In this document: positions 7,961 through 17,160 of the stretch, piece after piece
How positions within the stretch are numbered: position 1 is the stretch's first letter
Layout of the letters: each line of letters starts with the position of its first letter
Origin: PALSA-610 sp038213435
GTDB lineage: Bacteria; Actinomycetota; Acidimicrobiia; IMCC26256; PALSA-610
Assembly: GCA_038213435.1 (NCBI GenBank)
Contig: JBBQTI010000005.1
Location: forward strand, 1-64,000
Length of the DNA: 64,000 nt
Reading direction: 5' to 3'
Notes under the pieces: generated by a model
Database searches by the model: none
Seen by the model: the letters and a program-made list of their open reading frames with translations, nothing else
What the model was told of the DNA's origin: nothing
Translations under genes and position numbers: made by a program

Positions 7961-9141
7961 CGGCGGCACGCGACGACGCGAAAGCCGATCCGGCCGATCT
8001 GCTGCGCCGAACGGTCGAAGGAATCATCGGCGTGCCTGCGACCGAGGGCAATCACATCGACGTCTTGCGCAATGGCGATGAGATCTTTCCCGCGATGCTC
8101 GAGGCCGTCGGGAGCGCACGGCGCACCATCGACCTGCTGACATTCGTCTACTGGGACGGTCAGATCGGGCGGGAGTTCGCGCAAGCACTCGCGGCTCGGG
8201 CGAAAGACGGCGTGAGGGTGCGTGTCCTGCTCGACGCCTGGGGTGCGCGGCCGATCGAAAAGTCGTCAGTCCAGATGATGGACCACGCCGGTGTCACGAT
8301 CCGTTGGTTCCGCCCATTACATCGTTTCCGGCTCGGTCAGGTGAATCATCGAACGCACCGCAAGGTGATGATCGTCGACGAGGCGGTCGGTTTCACGGGG
8401 GGCGTCGGCATCGCCGACGTGTGGCTCGGCGACGCGCGCAACGAACGGGAGTGGCGCGACACGCACTTCCGTCTCGAAGGACCGGCGGTCGACGGGCTGC
8501 GTGCGGCGTTTCTCGACAACTGGGCCGAGACCGGCCCCGAGCTGTTCGACGAACGATTCGATCGGTTCCCCGACCAGCCCAAACCGGGATCCACCGTCGT
8601 GCAATGCGTGCGCGGCGCGTCGGAGATCGGAACCAGCGACGTCTTCACTCTGTTCCGCGCGCTGTGCCAGCTCGCGCAGAATCGAATCCGGATCGCGACG
8701 GCATACTTCGTTCCCTCCGGCGAGGTGCTCGACCGACTCACCGAGGCTCTGCAGCGCGGCGTCGAAGTCGAACTGCTGCTGCCCGGCCCTCACGCCGACA
8801 AACGCTTCGTGCAGCTCGCCGGCGAAGCTGACTATGCGACCTTGCTCGACGCGGGTGCGGAGATCTGGACGTTCCAACCGTCGATGTTGCACACCAAGAT
8901 CATGACCGTCGACGGAATGCTCGCAAACATCGGTTCGGCGAACCTGAACGCGCGCTCGACGAGTCTCGACGAGGAGATCAACGTCGTCGCGATGGACCGA
9001 ACGCTGGTCGGCACTCTCGACGGTCAGTTCGACGAAGACCTGAGCCGCAGCACGCGCGTCGAACCTCGGCAGTGGGAAAGCCGGTCCGTCATGCAACGAG
9101 TCGCCGAAACTGCTGTGGCGCCAATCAAGCGCTTCTTCTGA
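7957..9141 (+). CDS. Phospholipase D-family cardiolipin synthase-like protein
   Basis: 394-residue enzyme with two HKD motifs: HRTHRKVMIVDEAVGFTGG (residues about 130-148) and HTKIMTVDGMLANIGSANL (about 311-329). The first region is followed by the WRDTHFRLEGPAV stretch characteristic of cardiolipin synthases. No N-terminal membrane helices of classical ClsA are present, so it resembles the soluble ClsB/C type. GTG 7957 has a GGGAGGG ribosome site and overlaps the preceding stop. Expected to transfer phosphatidyl groups between phospholipids, consistent with the lipid kinase upstream and PAP2 phosphatase downstream. Confidence 0.88.
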   Translation: MTAARDDAKADPADLLRRTVEGIIGVPATEGNHIDVLRNGDEIFPAMLEAVGSARRTIDLLTFVYWDGQIGREFAQALAARAKDGVRVRVLLDAWGARPIEKSSVQMMDHAGVTIRWFRPLHRFRLGQVNHRTHRKVMIVDEAVGFTGGVGIADVWLGDARNEREWRDTHFRLEGPAVDGLRAAFLDNWAETGPELFDERFDRFPDQPKPGSTVVQCVRGASEIGTSDVFTLFRALCQLAQNRIRIATAYFVPSGEVLDRLTEALQRGVEVELLLPGPHADKRFVQLAGEADYATLLDAGAEIWTFQPSMLHTKIMTVDGMLANIGSANLNARSTSLDEEINVVAMDRTLVGTLDGQFDEDLSRSTRVEPRQWESRSVMQRVAETAVAPIKRFF

Positions 9142-9158
9142 GGGCCGAGGGTCGTCGA

Positions 9159-9959
9159 TCAGCTCGCGGCTGAACCGGCGTCGAGCCCCGCTTCATCACC
9201 GCGTTCGACCGCACCGCGGTGGTCTGCGGCGGTTCCGACCGCTCGAGCCGCCCGCACGCTCGCGGCGCGAACGGCCACCGCGGCGAGCGTGAGGCATGCG
9301 AGCCCGAACAGCGCGCCGACGAAGACGTCGCTCGGAAAGTGAAGACCGCGGTAGACACGAGCGAACCCGACCGTTGCCGCGAACACGACCGCGACGAATG
9401 CGCTCAGGACCCGAGCCAGGATGTTGTGCGTCAAGCACGTCACAATCAGCGCGATGCCCACGAACAGCACGACCGCCGCCGCGGTGTGTCCCGACGGAAA
9501 GCTCGACGTCGCCGGGGTCGAGTTGAGTCGCGGCACCGGGGGGCGCGGCCGGTCCACGACGAAGGTCACGGAGAGAAAGACTGTGATCTCCAGTGTGAGC
9601 GCAATCGCGAGGAAGGCCGCCTCCCGCCAACGCCGGCAAAGCGCGAGGACGCCGACGACGACGGCCGCGACGGCGATCGCGGGCAGCGTGTTGACTGCCG
9701 ACGTCGCCACCTTCGTGATGTCGTTCCAGCGGCTCGTGCGATGACGTGCGAAGTGCTCGCTCACATGCCGGTCCCAGCCACCGACGCTGCCGTCCAAGGC
9801 GTGTGTGAGCAAGAGGCCGATGCCGAGCATCAACACCGTGAGCACCACGTAGCCGACGATCGTGACAGCAATCGCCGACCGGAACGGATGCTGCGGGGCG
9901 GAACCATCGGCGCGCGCGCGGTTCATCGGCTCGAGCAGAGAGCCGGGCGTTTTCCCCAT
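9159..9959 (-). CDS. PAP2-family membrane phosphatase
   Basis: 266-residue PAP2/phosphatidic acid phosphatase family protein with the complete three-part active site: VVDRPRPPV, SFPSGHTAA and RVYRGLHFPSD. Five or six membrane segments surround these motifs. ATG 9959 is preceded by a GGGAGGAAAC ribosome site. The C-terminal 35 residues are polar and Ala/Arg-rich. It dephosphorylates a lipid phosphate or isoprenoid pyrophosphate at the outer membrane face. Divergent from a second PAP2 gene 76 bp away; the two probably arose from distinct subfamilies rather than recent duplication, as their flanking sequences differ. Confidence 0.87.
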   Translation of the reverse strand: MGKTPGSLLEPMNRARADGSAPQHPFRSAIAVTIVGYVVLTVLMLGIGLLLTHALDGSVGGWDRHVSEHFARHRTSRWNDITKVATSAVNTLPAIAVAAVVVGVLALCRRWREAAFLAIALTLEITVFLSVTFVVDRPRPPVPRLNSTPATSSFPSGHTAAAVVLFVGIALIVTCLTHNILARVLSAFVAVVFAATVGFARVYRGLHFPSDVFVGALFGLACLTLAAVAVRAASVRAARAVGTAADHRGAVERGDEAGLDAGSAAS

Positions 9960-9978
9960 GGTTTCCTCCCGCTGCGCT

Positions 9979-10003
9979 ATACCCCGACGAGCAGTTGGGT
10001 AAC
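9979..10003 (-). promoter_or_regulatory. Candidate SigB/SigF-type promoter
   Basis: On the minus strand GTTACC (10003-9998) and GGGTAT (9984-9979) are separated by 13 bases, close to the general-stress sigma pattern GTTT..-N13/15-GGGTAT. The start of the PAP2 gene at 9959 lies 19 bases past the -10 element, leaving a short leader with a good ribosome site. A SigF-like sigma factor is encoded at 54.6 kb. Pattern match only. Confidence 0.35.
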
Positions 10004-10035
10004 TCCTGACGCTCGTTGGGTACGTTACGTCGTGC

Positions 10036-10908
10036 GTGGCAGTTGTAATGGTTGTCGTCCTCAGTGCACTCGTCGGCGCGATCGTCGCGGGCTTGATTGC
10101 GTGGCGCGTGCCGAACTTCGATCCCGCCGCCCCGCGCGTGGCTCCGCCGTCGATCCGGCGGGAGGTACGGGCGCACGCCGGCCTTGCCGCATTCTTCCGC
10201 TCTCGGGTCGACCCGGCCACGGCGACCGGGCTGGGGCTCTCGCTCGCGCTCGGGCTCGTGCTCGGAGGTGCCATCGCGATCGGCGCGCTGCTCGTGATGG
10301 AACAGCACAACGCCGGGCTCGCGCACTACGACCTGAGCGCGGCGCGTTGGGGCGGCACGAACGCGACGAGCGGATCTACACGTTTCCTGAAAAACGTCAG
10401 CCTGGTGGGCGGGACGCCCGTGATGATCGCCGTCGCGGTGATCGCCGCGGTCGCCGAGTACGTGCGCACGCGCACCGCGGCCATCTTCGGGTTCCTCACC
10501 GTCGTGGTCCTCGGGCAGGTCGTCGTGACGAACCTCACGAAGATCATCGTCGATCGTCCGAGGCCCGACATCCATCGGCTGACCGGATTCTCGGGTGCTT
10601 CGTTCCCATCCGGCCACGCCGCGACAGCCGCGGCCACATTCGCAGCAGTCGCGTTCCTCGCGGGTCGCGGGCGCTCACAGAACGTGAAAGCGCTCCTTGC
10701 CGCCGGCGCCGCTGCCATCGCGGTCGGAGTCGCAGCCACGCGCGTCCTTCTCGGCGTCCATTGGCTGACCGACGTACTCGCGGGCCTCGCCGTCGGTTGG
10801 GCCTGGTTCGCGATCGCTTCGATCGCGTTCGGCGGGCGCGTGCTCGCGTTCGGGCGTCCCGCCGAGGTCGCGGAGCGGGCGGCGCAGACCGTCGACGCGA
10901 GCAATTGA
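10036..10908 (+). CDS. PAP2-family membrane phosphatase, second copy
   Basis: 290-residue PAP2 protein. An N-terminal hydrophobic helix (VVMVVVLSALVGAIVAG) and a soluble linker precede the core. Active-site motifs are KIIVDRPRPDI, SFPSGHAATA and TRVLLGVHWLTDVLAG (residues about 175-250). GTG 10036 is used by default; an in-frame ATG four codons on is equally possible. It lies 17 bp upstream of a phospholipase D gene in the same direction, so the two may be co-transcribed. Likely lipid-phosphate or undecaprenyl-pyrophosphate phosphatase. Confidence 0.87.
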   Translation: MAVVMVVVLSALVGAIVAGLIAWRVPNFDPAAPRVAPPSIRREVRAHAGLAAFFRSRVDPATATGLGLSLALGLVLGGAIAIGALLVMEQHNAGLAHYDLSAARWGGTNATSGSTRFLKNVSLVGGTPVMIAVAVIAAVAEYVRTRTAAIFGFLTVVVLGQVVVTNLTKIIVDRPRPDIHRLTGFSGASFPSGHAATAAATFAAVAFLAGRGRSQNVKALLAAGAAAIAVGVAATRVLLGVHWLTDVLAGLAVGWAWFAIASIAFGGRVLAFGRPAEVAERAAQTVDASN

Positions 10909-10925
10909 AGGCGAGTGCCGAGTAA

Positions 10926-12531
10926 TTGCCTCTCGACGACTGGTTCCTGACGCCCGGCGAGCGGGGAAATGCAGCCACCGCGATCGACTCCCGACGCGGT
11001 GACGGCATCGGATGGACAGAGGCCAACCGGGTCGGAGTACTCGCGGACGGAGCCGCGTATTTCCGTCGTCTGTACGAGGCGCTGTCGTCACTCGAGGCTG
11101 GCGATTGCGTGTACTTCACCGATTGGCAAGGCGACGGCGACGAGCTCCTCGCCGGACCGGGCACCGAGATCGGTCGCGTCCTTGCCGACGCCGCCCGACG
11201 CGGCGCGCAGGTACGTGGGCTGCTGTGGCGATCTCACCCGCGTCAAGCACATTTCGCCGAGCAGAGCAACGCAGCCCTCGCCAAGATGGTCGACGAGGCC
11301 GGTGGCGAGATCGTTCTCGACGAGCGCGTGCGGCGCGGAGGCAGCCACCACCAAAAGCTGGTCGTGCTTCGGCACGGCACCCGATCGGACGACGACGTCG
11401 CCTTCGAGGGCGGTATCGATTTGTGTCACGGACGCCGCGACGACTCCCAGCACGCCGGCGACCCGCAGGCAGTCGCGCTCGACAGTCGCTACGGCACCCG
11501 ACCTCCATGGCACGATGTTCAACTCGAGGTGCGGGGGCCCGCTGTCGGCGACCTGGCGTACACCTTCCGTGGAACGCTGGGAGGACCCGACGCCGCTCGA
11601 CCATCGCAATCCGTGGCGCCTCGCCGCCCGACGCTTGATCCACGAGCCGCGCCACCCCGATCCGTTGCCCCCCGCCGGCGACGACCCCGCACCACAGGGG
11701 ACCAACGCCGTGCAGGTTCTCCGCACCTACCCCGCGAAACGGCCGCGGTACCCGTTCGCGCCCGACGGTGAGCGCAGCATCGCACGGGCCTATCTCAAAG
11801 CCTTTCGGCGCGCCCGCCGTCTCGTGTACCTGGAGGACCAGTATCTCTGGTCGTCGCAGGCCGCACATGCGCTCGCCGACGCGCTCCAGCGCCACCGTGA
11901 CCTGCATGTCGTCGCAGTCGTGCCCCGTTACCCCGACCGCGGGGGACGCGCGACCAGTGCCGCAAGCCGCTTCGGACGCGAGTACGCCACCGACCTATTG
12001 CGCCGCGCCGGCGGTGACCGCGTCGCCGTGTACGACCTCGAAAACGCCGCCGGGACGCCGATCTACATCCACGCAAAAGTGTGCGTCATCGACGACATCT
12101 TCTTGGTTGTCGGCTCCGACAACCTCAACCGGCGCTCGTGGACCCACGACTCGGAGATCTCGTGCTCGGTGATCGACGCGGAACACGACGAGCGGGCACC
12201 CACAGATCCGGGCGGGCTCGGAGACGGCGCGCGCCGCCTCGCACGCGAGACACGTTTGCGACTCTGGCGCGAGCATCTTGGCCGCGTCGACGGCGACGAC
12301 GCCGATCTCCTCGACCCGGTCGACGCCTTCGCCGCCCTGTCCCGATCCGCGGCGGAGCTCGACCGGTGGCACGCCGAGGGCAGGCGCGTTCCGCGGCCGC
12401 CGGGTCATTTGCGCCGACACGACCCCGAACACGTCAGCAAATGGGCGAGATGGTCGGCGTCGGCGCTCTACCGCGTCGTGCTCGACCCCGACGGGCGACC
12501 GCGAAATCTACGCCGCACCGACTCGGTTTGA
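10926..12531 (+). pseudogene. Phospholipase D-family protein, frameshifted
   Basis: The first frame (TTG 10926 onward) encodes DDWFLTPGERGN and the first catalytic motif GGSHHQKLVVLRHG; after TYTFR near 11570 homology continues only in another frame with ERWEDPTPLDHRNPW and the second motif YIHAKVCVIDDIFLVVGSDNL, ending at 12531. Removing one G from GG at 11571-11572 restores a continuous protein of about 534 residues. The two HKD motifs and spacing fit large actinobacterial phospholipase D-like enzymes. No weak ribosome site decides the TTG start. Either a recent mutation or a one-base sequence error; both halves look otherwise well conserved. Confidence 0.75.
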
Positions 12532-12620
12532 GGCAGCCGCGTCGCGCACAGGGAAGTCGACCCGCGATCACAATGTCGGTCCCGCGCCTGAGATGAGGGC
12601 GGGGCGGGTATCGTCCCCGC

Positions 12621-13625
12621 GTGAGGTGGCCGGAGCGGTTGGTCCGCCGAGTGGACGAATTCCAGCAAAGGAATCGTCCGGTCGGATTCTTGTTCGCAGT
12701 GGTCAAGAAGTTCGGCGACGACCGGGCTGGGATGCTCGCCGCGCTCATGGCCTACTACGGATTCCTCGCATTGTTCCCGCTGCTGTTGTTGCTCGTGACG
12801 GTGCTCGGACTCGCGCTGCACGACAATCCGTCGTTGCAACAACGCGTTCTGAGCTCTGCTCTCAGTGACTTTCCCATTCTCGGAGACCAGATCCGCACGA
12901 ATATCCACACCCTTCGCGCGAGCCCACTCGCGACCGTTGTCGGTGCGCTGGGGCTGCTGTGGGGTTCGCTCGGGGTCACCCAAGCCGCGCAGTTCGCGAT
13001 GGCCCAGATCTGGAACGTCGAGGGCAGGGACCGCCCGGGCTTCGTCACGCGCGTTGCACGTGGGCTGTCCTTCATCGCTGCGTTAGCCCTCGGAGTCGCG
13101 CTCACCACGCTTCTGACCCAAGTCGGAGCATTCAGCGGGAGCCACGCGCTTTGGTTCCGTGCCCTCTTCCTCGCGGCCGGCACCGGAGTGAACGTGGCTC
13201 TCTCGGTGATCGCCTTCCGGATCCTCACGCCCGCGCCCATCGAGCTGCGCGACCTGGTGCCGGGGGCCGTAATCGCGGGCATCGTCTGGACCGCGCTGCA
13301 GTTCGGCGGTACCTACCTGATCGACCACCAACTGCGTCATACCAGCGAGGTCTATGGCCTCTTCGCCGTCGTGTTGGGTCTCGCGTCATGGTTGTATCTC
13401 GAGGCACAACTCACGCTGTATGCCGCCGAGCTCAACGTCGTGCGGGCGCGCCGGCTGTGGCCACGAGCCATCGGGCAACCTCCCCTGACGGGAGCCGACC
13501 GCGACGTCCTTCGAGACATTGCCCGACAGGAGATCCGGCGTCCCGAGCAATACATGGAGGTCGGCTTCGACACGTCGGCGCCCACGAACCAGCCCGCGCG
13601 TCGTGACCCTCCGGAGAACGACTGA
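12621..13625 (+). CDS. YihY/BrkB-family inner membrane protein, second copy
   Basis: 334-residue YihY/BrkB family protein. The family's N-terminal block AGMLAALMAYYGFLALFPLLLLL is complete, followed by GLLWGSLGVTQAAQFAMAQIWNV and a last membrane pair around GLFAVVLGLASWLYLEAQLTLYAAELN. It is a fuller match to the family than the copy at 7.0 kb. Starts at GTG 12621 and has a 50-residue polar tail. Closes the run of phospholipid/envelope genes that began at 6.1 kb. Proposed roles in the family are transport or envelope stability; substrate unknown. Confidence 0.88.
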   Translation: MRWPERLVRRVDEFQQRNRPVGFLFAVVKKFGDDRAGMLAALMAYYGFLALFPLLLLLVTVLGLALHDNPSLQQRVLSSALSDFPILGDQIRTNIHTLRASPLATVVGALGLLWGSLGVTQAAQFAMAQIWNVEGRDRPGFVTRVARGLSFIAALALGVALTTLLTQVGAFSGSHALWFRALFLAAGTGVNVALSVIAFRILTPAPIELRDLVPGAVIAGIVWTALQFGGTYLIDHQLRHTSEVYGLFAVVLGLASWLYLEAQLTLYAAELNVVRARRLWPRAIGQPPLTGADRDVLRDIARQEIRRPEQYMEVGFDTSAPTNQPARRDPPEND

Positions 13626-13663
13626 TCGCGAAACGAAGCGCTACATCCGGAAAGGCGAGATCG

Positions 13664-14155
13664 CTACGAGCCCTCGGTCAATTGTTCGATCGCCCCGCTG
13701 GCCGACTCCTTCGCTGACGCCGCAGCTGACGATGCAGCAACCTTCGCGCGTTGCAGCGACCGCTTCGCGGCCTTGCGGGCTCGACGACCCGCTTTGCGAC
13801 CACGTTTCGCAGCATCCGTGCCCGCACTTCGGGCGGTCTCGACCCCGCCGCGCACGATCGGCTCGACGCCCGAGAGGACCTCTCCGACGATCGCGCCCTT
13901 CCGACGCTTCCGGCTCCGCTGCTTCGACTGCGCGAGGCGCTTCGCGGCATGGGCGGCGTCCGCACTCGCTTGCTTCACCCGTTTCTCGGCCGCGGTGATG
14001 CGCGCTTCGGCAGCCTTCCGAGCGGCGTGCTCCTCGAGCAGGGACGACTCTGCGTCGCGCTGCGATCGCTCAGCCCGTCGCAGTCGCTCTTTCTTGCTGC
14101 GGAACGAGACCAGTCCGAGCGTTCCGACCGAGAGCGTCTTACGGATCAAACCCAT
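13664..14155 (-). CDS. Ala/Lys/Arg-rich coiled-coil protein of unknown function
   Basis: 163-residue protein beginning at ATG 14155 after a GGGGAG ribosome site. A conserved-looking head (MGLIRKTLSVGTLGLVSFRS) is followed by a long charged helix (about residues 22-80, with KKERLRRAERSQRDAE) predicted as coiled coil, then a basic Ala/Arg/Lys-rich tail. The tail composition recalls nucleoid-associated or surface proteins, but I see no defined DNA-binding motif. Transcribed divergently from mycothione reductase. Function not recognised. Confidence 0.65.
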   Translation of the reverse strand: MGLIRKTLSVGTLGLVSFRSKKERLRRAERSQRDAESSLLEEHAARKAAEARITAAEKRVKQASADAAHAAKRLAQSKQRSRKRRKGAIVGEVLSGVEPIVRGGVETARSAGTDAAKRGRKAGRRARKAAKRSLQRAKVAASSAAASAKESASGAIEQLTEGS

Positions 14156-14264
14156 TCTCGTCTCCCCTGACGTGTGGACGTCTGATGAAGTACCAGATCC
14201 CGGTACCCAGACGCCAGCCGCCGCAACCCATCGCACGTCGCCCGGCTGCTCGTATCCTGCGGCG

Positions 14265-15635
14265 ATGACCGACTACGACCTGGTGATCGTCGGCGCGGGG
14301 TCTGGCAACATGCTGCCGAGCGCAGACATCGATCGCATGCGCGTCGCGATCGTCGAGCGCGATCGGTTCGGTGGTACCTGTCTCAACCGGGGCTGTATCC
14401 CTTCGAAAATGCTCGTGTACGCGGCCGATGTCGCCGAGACGGTACGCCGGGCCTCCCGCTTCGGGATTCGCGCCGAGTTGATCGGCGCCGACTGGCCGGC
14501 CATCCGCGACCGCGTGTTCGCCCGAACCGATCGGGTGTCCGAGGAAGCCGTCGCTTTCCGGCGTAAGAGCGGAGTCGATGTGTACGTGGGAGAGGCGCGC
14601 TTCGTCGGCCCCCACGTGCTCGAAGTCGGCGGACAGCAACTCCGCAGCGAACGAATCGTGCTCGCGGTCGGCTCCCGCCCGAATGTGCCGGAGATCGTCG
14701 GTCTGGCCGACGTTTCGTTCCACACCACGGACACGATCATGCGGGTAGACGCGCGGCCGGCATCCATGGTCGTTATCGGCGGCGGCTACGTCGCGGCTGA
14801 GATGAGTCACATGTTCGGAGCCTTCGGTACCGAGATCACGATCGTGGAGCGAGGGCCCCGGCTGCTCGCAACGCTCGACGACGATGTGGCTCAGCGATTC
14901 ACCGAGTGCTACGCAGAACGGTTCGACGTCCGGCTCGCGACGAACGTCGCGCGCGTCGAGCGAACGCCGCGCGGTGTTGCCGTGCACCTCGAAGGCGCAG
15001 CCGGACGTGACGTCGTCGAAGCCGAGACGATCCTCGTCGCCACTGGACGGATTCCCAACAGCGACGTGCTCGACGTCGCGGCCGGCGGGATCGCCGTCGA
15101 CGAGCATGGACACGTCATCACCGACGAGACGTACGCGACCAACGTGACAGGAGTGTGGGCGATCGGTGATCTCGCCAATCACTTCGAGCTCAAGCACCTC
15201 GCCAATGCCGAAATGCGTATCGTGCTCCACAACGCTCTGCACGACGACGATACGCGCCGCGCCAACTTTCCGGTTTTGCCTGCAGCAGTATTCGCCGACC
15301 CGCAGATCGCTACGGCCGGGCCCACCGAGCGGGCGCTCCGCGAGGAGGGGAAACCCTTCGTCGTGGCCCGTCGCGACTACGCCGACACCGGATACGGGTG
15401 GGCCCTCGAGGACACGACCAGCTTCGTGAAGCTGATTGCCGATCCGATGACCCGTCGTCTCCTTGCGGCACACATCATCGGCCCGCAGGCCGCCACGCTC
15501 ATTCAGCCCCTCGTCCAAGCGATCTACCTCGACAACACTGTGGAGCAGCTCGCGCATGATGTTCTTTACATCCACCCGGCAGCCAGCGAGGTCATCTCAC
15601 AGGCATTGTTGGAGCTACCGCGTCCGTCCCCGTAA
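14265..15635 (+). CDS. mtr: Mycothione reductase (class I flavoprotein disulfide reductase)
   Basis: 456-residue FAD/NAD(P)-disulfide reductase. FAD site VIVGAGSGN at residues 8-16; redox cysteines C39 and C44 in GGTCLNRGCIPSKM; NAD(P) site VIGGGYVAAEM; second FAD motif GVWAIGDLAN; catalytic HPAASE near the C-terminus. The GSGN start, the short spacing before the redox pair and the overall length match mycothione reductase rather than lipoamide dehydrogenase. It would keep mycothiol reduced, consistent with other mycothiol-linked genes in the window. ATG 14265 chosen; the longer upstream frame overlaps the divergent coiled-coil gene. Confidence 0.85.
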   Translation: MTDYDLVIVGAGSGNMLPSADIDRMRVAIVERDRFGGTCLNRGCIPSKMLVYAADVAETVRRASRFGIRAELIGADWPAIRDRVFARTDRVSEEAVAFRRKSGVDVYVGEARFVGPHVLEVGGQQLRSERIVLAVGSRPNVPEIVGLADVSFHTTDTIMRVDARPASMVVIGGGYVAAEMSHMFGAFGTEITIVERGPRLLATLDDDVAQRFTECYAERFDVRLATNVARVERTPRGVAVHLEGAAGRDVVEAETILVATGRIPNSDVLDVAAGGIAVDEHGHVITDETYATNVTGVWAIGDLANHFELKHLANAEMRIVLHNALHDDDTRRANFPVLPAAVFADPQIATAGPTERALREEGKPFVVARRDYADTGYGWALEDTTSFVKLIADPMTRRLLAAHIIGPQAATLIQPLVQAIYLDNTVEQLAHDVLYIHPAASEVISQALLELPRPSP

Positions 15636-15667
15636 CGTCGTTGCGCCGGTCGCGCGAAATCCCGCAT

Positions 15668-16117
15668 TCAGGCTGGGGGGACCTGGAGCAGCAGGACCGC
15701 GACGATTGCGCCGATGCATACGAGGTGGTCGAGCAGGATCTTGTGGGCAAGACGCGATTGTTGCGCCGCGTCGTCCGTTTGGTGCCCGAGTCGCACGGCA
15801 TTCGGAACGGTCCTGCGCGCCGCAAGGCCAACGGCGCCGAGCGTGAGGACAAGGGAGAGCGTCGCCCTCCAGACTGGGAGGTCGTTGCGCACGAGCTCGG
15901 CACCCAGTGCGCCGACCGTGATCACCATGGCGAGAGCCACGAGCCGGTTCATCGGCCGCGCGGCCGTCGTCACGCGCGCGTAATACGCGGCGATCGAAGC
16001 GCGAACCTCACGAGGCACGTCGGCCTCCGGGTGGCCACGCGCTTGGACATCGAACATCAGGTCGAACCACAACACCGCGAGGAGGAACCCTGTTCCGGAG
16101 CAAGCGATCGCGCGCAC
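15668..16117 (-). CDS. Small integral membrane protein, unknown function
   Basis: 149-residue protein with four predicted membrane segments (CSGTGFLLAVLWFDLMF, NRLVALAMVITVGALGAE, RATLSLVLTLGAVGLAA, ILLDHLVCIGAIVAVLLL). A charged loop with ADVPREVRASIAAYYARV separates the first two. Start is GTG 16117. Converges on mycothione reductase with 32 bp between the stops. I do not assign a family; the Asp-Leu-Met-Phe-Asp motif in the first helix recalls small uncharacterised actinobacterial membrane proteins. Confidence 0.6.
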   Translation of the reverse strand: MRAIACSGTGFLLAVLWFDLMFDVQARGHPEADVPREVRASIAAYYARVTTAARPMNRLVALAMVITVGALGAELVRNDLPVWRATLSLVLTLGAVGLAARRTVPNAVRLGHQTDDAAQQSRLAHKILLDHLVCIGAIVAVLLLQVPPA

Positions 16118-16220
16118 CGGCAGAGTCTGACTCGGTTGCCGGATGCGTCAACAACGCGTGCGGCCGGGCGATTTCGTCCGACCGAGCCGGTGATGATACT
16201 CGGGACGCGCGCGTCCGCCT

Positions 16221-16260
16221 GTCATTGGGTGTCATCGGTGGTCATTAGTGGTCCATCGGT
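16221..16260. repeat. Four imperfect 10-bp tandem repeats
   Basis: Four consecutive decamers, TCATTGGGTG, TCATCGGTGG, TCATTAGTGG and TCCATCGGTG, approximate TCATYGGTGG. They lie in the 238-bp gap between the membrane protein and the nucleotidyl cyclase, about 95 bp upstream of the cyclase start. May be a binding array or simple slippage. Confidence 0.5.
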
Positions 16261-16355
16261 GAGAGTTCGCGACACCTTCACGCGCAAGATACGCCGCGCC
16301 CCGATCGTGTGCCCTACCGTCGATACCTGCGCACGGTCGATCAGAGGACGGTCGC

Positions 16356-17132
16356 ATGCGAGAGCTCATGGCACCACCGCGAAGCGTGAACCCCAACGGA
16401 AGTTCGGAGCATCCGTCAGGCACAGGCTTTCTTCAGCGCGTGCGCGCACCCGGCATCGACGCCGCGATCCGATTCGCACGACTCCCCTCGCGGGATGACG
16501 ATGCAACCGCCACGGGCGGCGCGATCGGCACCGCGCCGACATCCCGGGGCGTGGAAGAACCACGCCATGTCGCCGAGGCGATCGAGCCGGTCGAGCGGGC
16601 CTTCGCGTTTCTCGACCTGTGCGGTTTCACCGCGTTCATCGCAACGCACGGCGAGCACGCCGCGGTCGACACGCTCAGTCGGTTCCGCACGCTGACTCGC
16701 GAGCTCACCGTGCGACGCGGTGTCCGTGTCGGGAAATGGCTCGGCGACGGCGTCATGATCATCGGCGTCGACATCGGTCCGACTATCGCGACCGCGGCAG
16801 AGCTCATCGCCCGATACGACGGCCGGCCTCTGGCGCTGCGGGGCGGCGTCGCCCACGGGAAGGTTCTGATCATCGACGGCGACGACTACATAGGTCGGCC
16901 CGTCAATCTTGCCGCCCGGCTCTGCCAGACCGCGCGGCCCAGTGAGCTTCTCGCCGTCGGCTACCACGCGTCGGTCCTCCCGACCTGGATCACAGTGCAC
17001 GGCACCCGGAACGTCACGTTGCGCGGGATTGGGCGCCTTCCGCGCGTCCAATCGCTCGGCGTCGCCGCCGATGTCGAGCTCCCGACACTTACGGCACCCG
17101 CTTCCGCCGCCGGCGGGCAACCCTCTGCCTAG
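16356..17132 (+). CDS. Class III adenylate/guanylate cyclase
   Basis: 258-residue protein with a single class III nucleotidyl cyclase domain (about residues 75-245). Metal-binding aspartate in FLDLCGFTAF, the second in KWLGDGVMI, and the RGGVAHGKV and YIGRPVNLAARLC blocks are all present; the transition-state Arg is probably in NLAARL. The 70 residues before it are low in conserved features, with no membrane segment or receiver domain. An AGAGGACG ribosome site precedes ATG 16356. Produces cAMP or cGMP in the cytoplasm; signal input unknown. Confidence 0.82.
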   Translation: MRELMAPPRSVNPNGSSEHPSGTGFLQRVRAPGIDAAIRFARLPSRDDDATATGGAIGTAPTSRGVEEPRHVAEAIEPVERAFAFLDLCGFTAFIATHGEHAAVDTLSRFRTLTRELTVRRGVRVGKWLGDGVMIIGVDIGPTIATAAELIARYDGRPLALRGGVAHGKVLIIDGDDYIGRPVNLAARLCQTARPSELLAVGYHASVLPTWITVHGTRNVTLRGIGRLPRVQSLGVAADVELPTLTAPASAAGGQPSA

Positions 17133-17136
17133 CGGG

Positions 17137-17160
17137 TTCCTACTGAATCGGGAGTAGGAA
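17137..17160. terminator. Short bidirectional hairpin between convergent genes
   Basis: TTCCTACT and AGTAGGAA form a perfect 8-bp stem around an 8-base loop, right between the cyclase stop (17132) and the stop of the convergent gene (17140, inside the left arm). No T-run is evident, so termination efficiency is uncertain. Confidence 0.45.
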
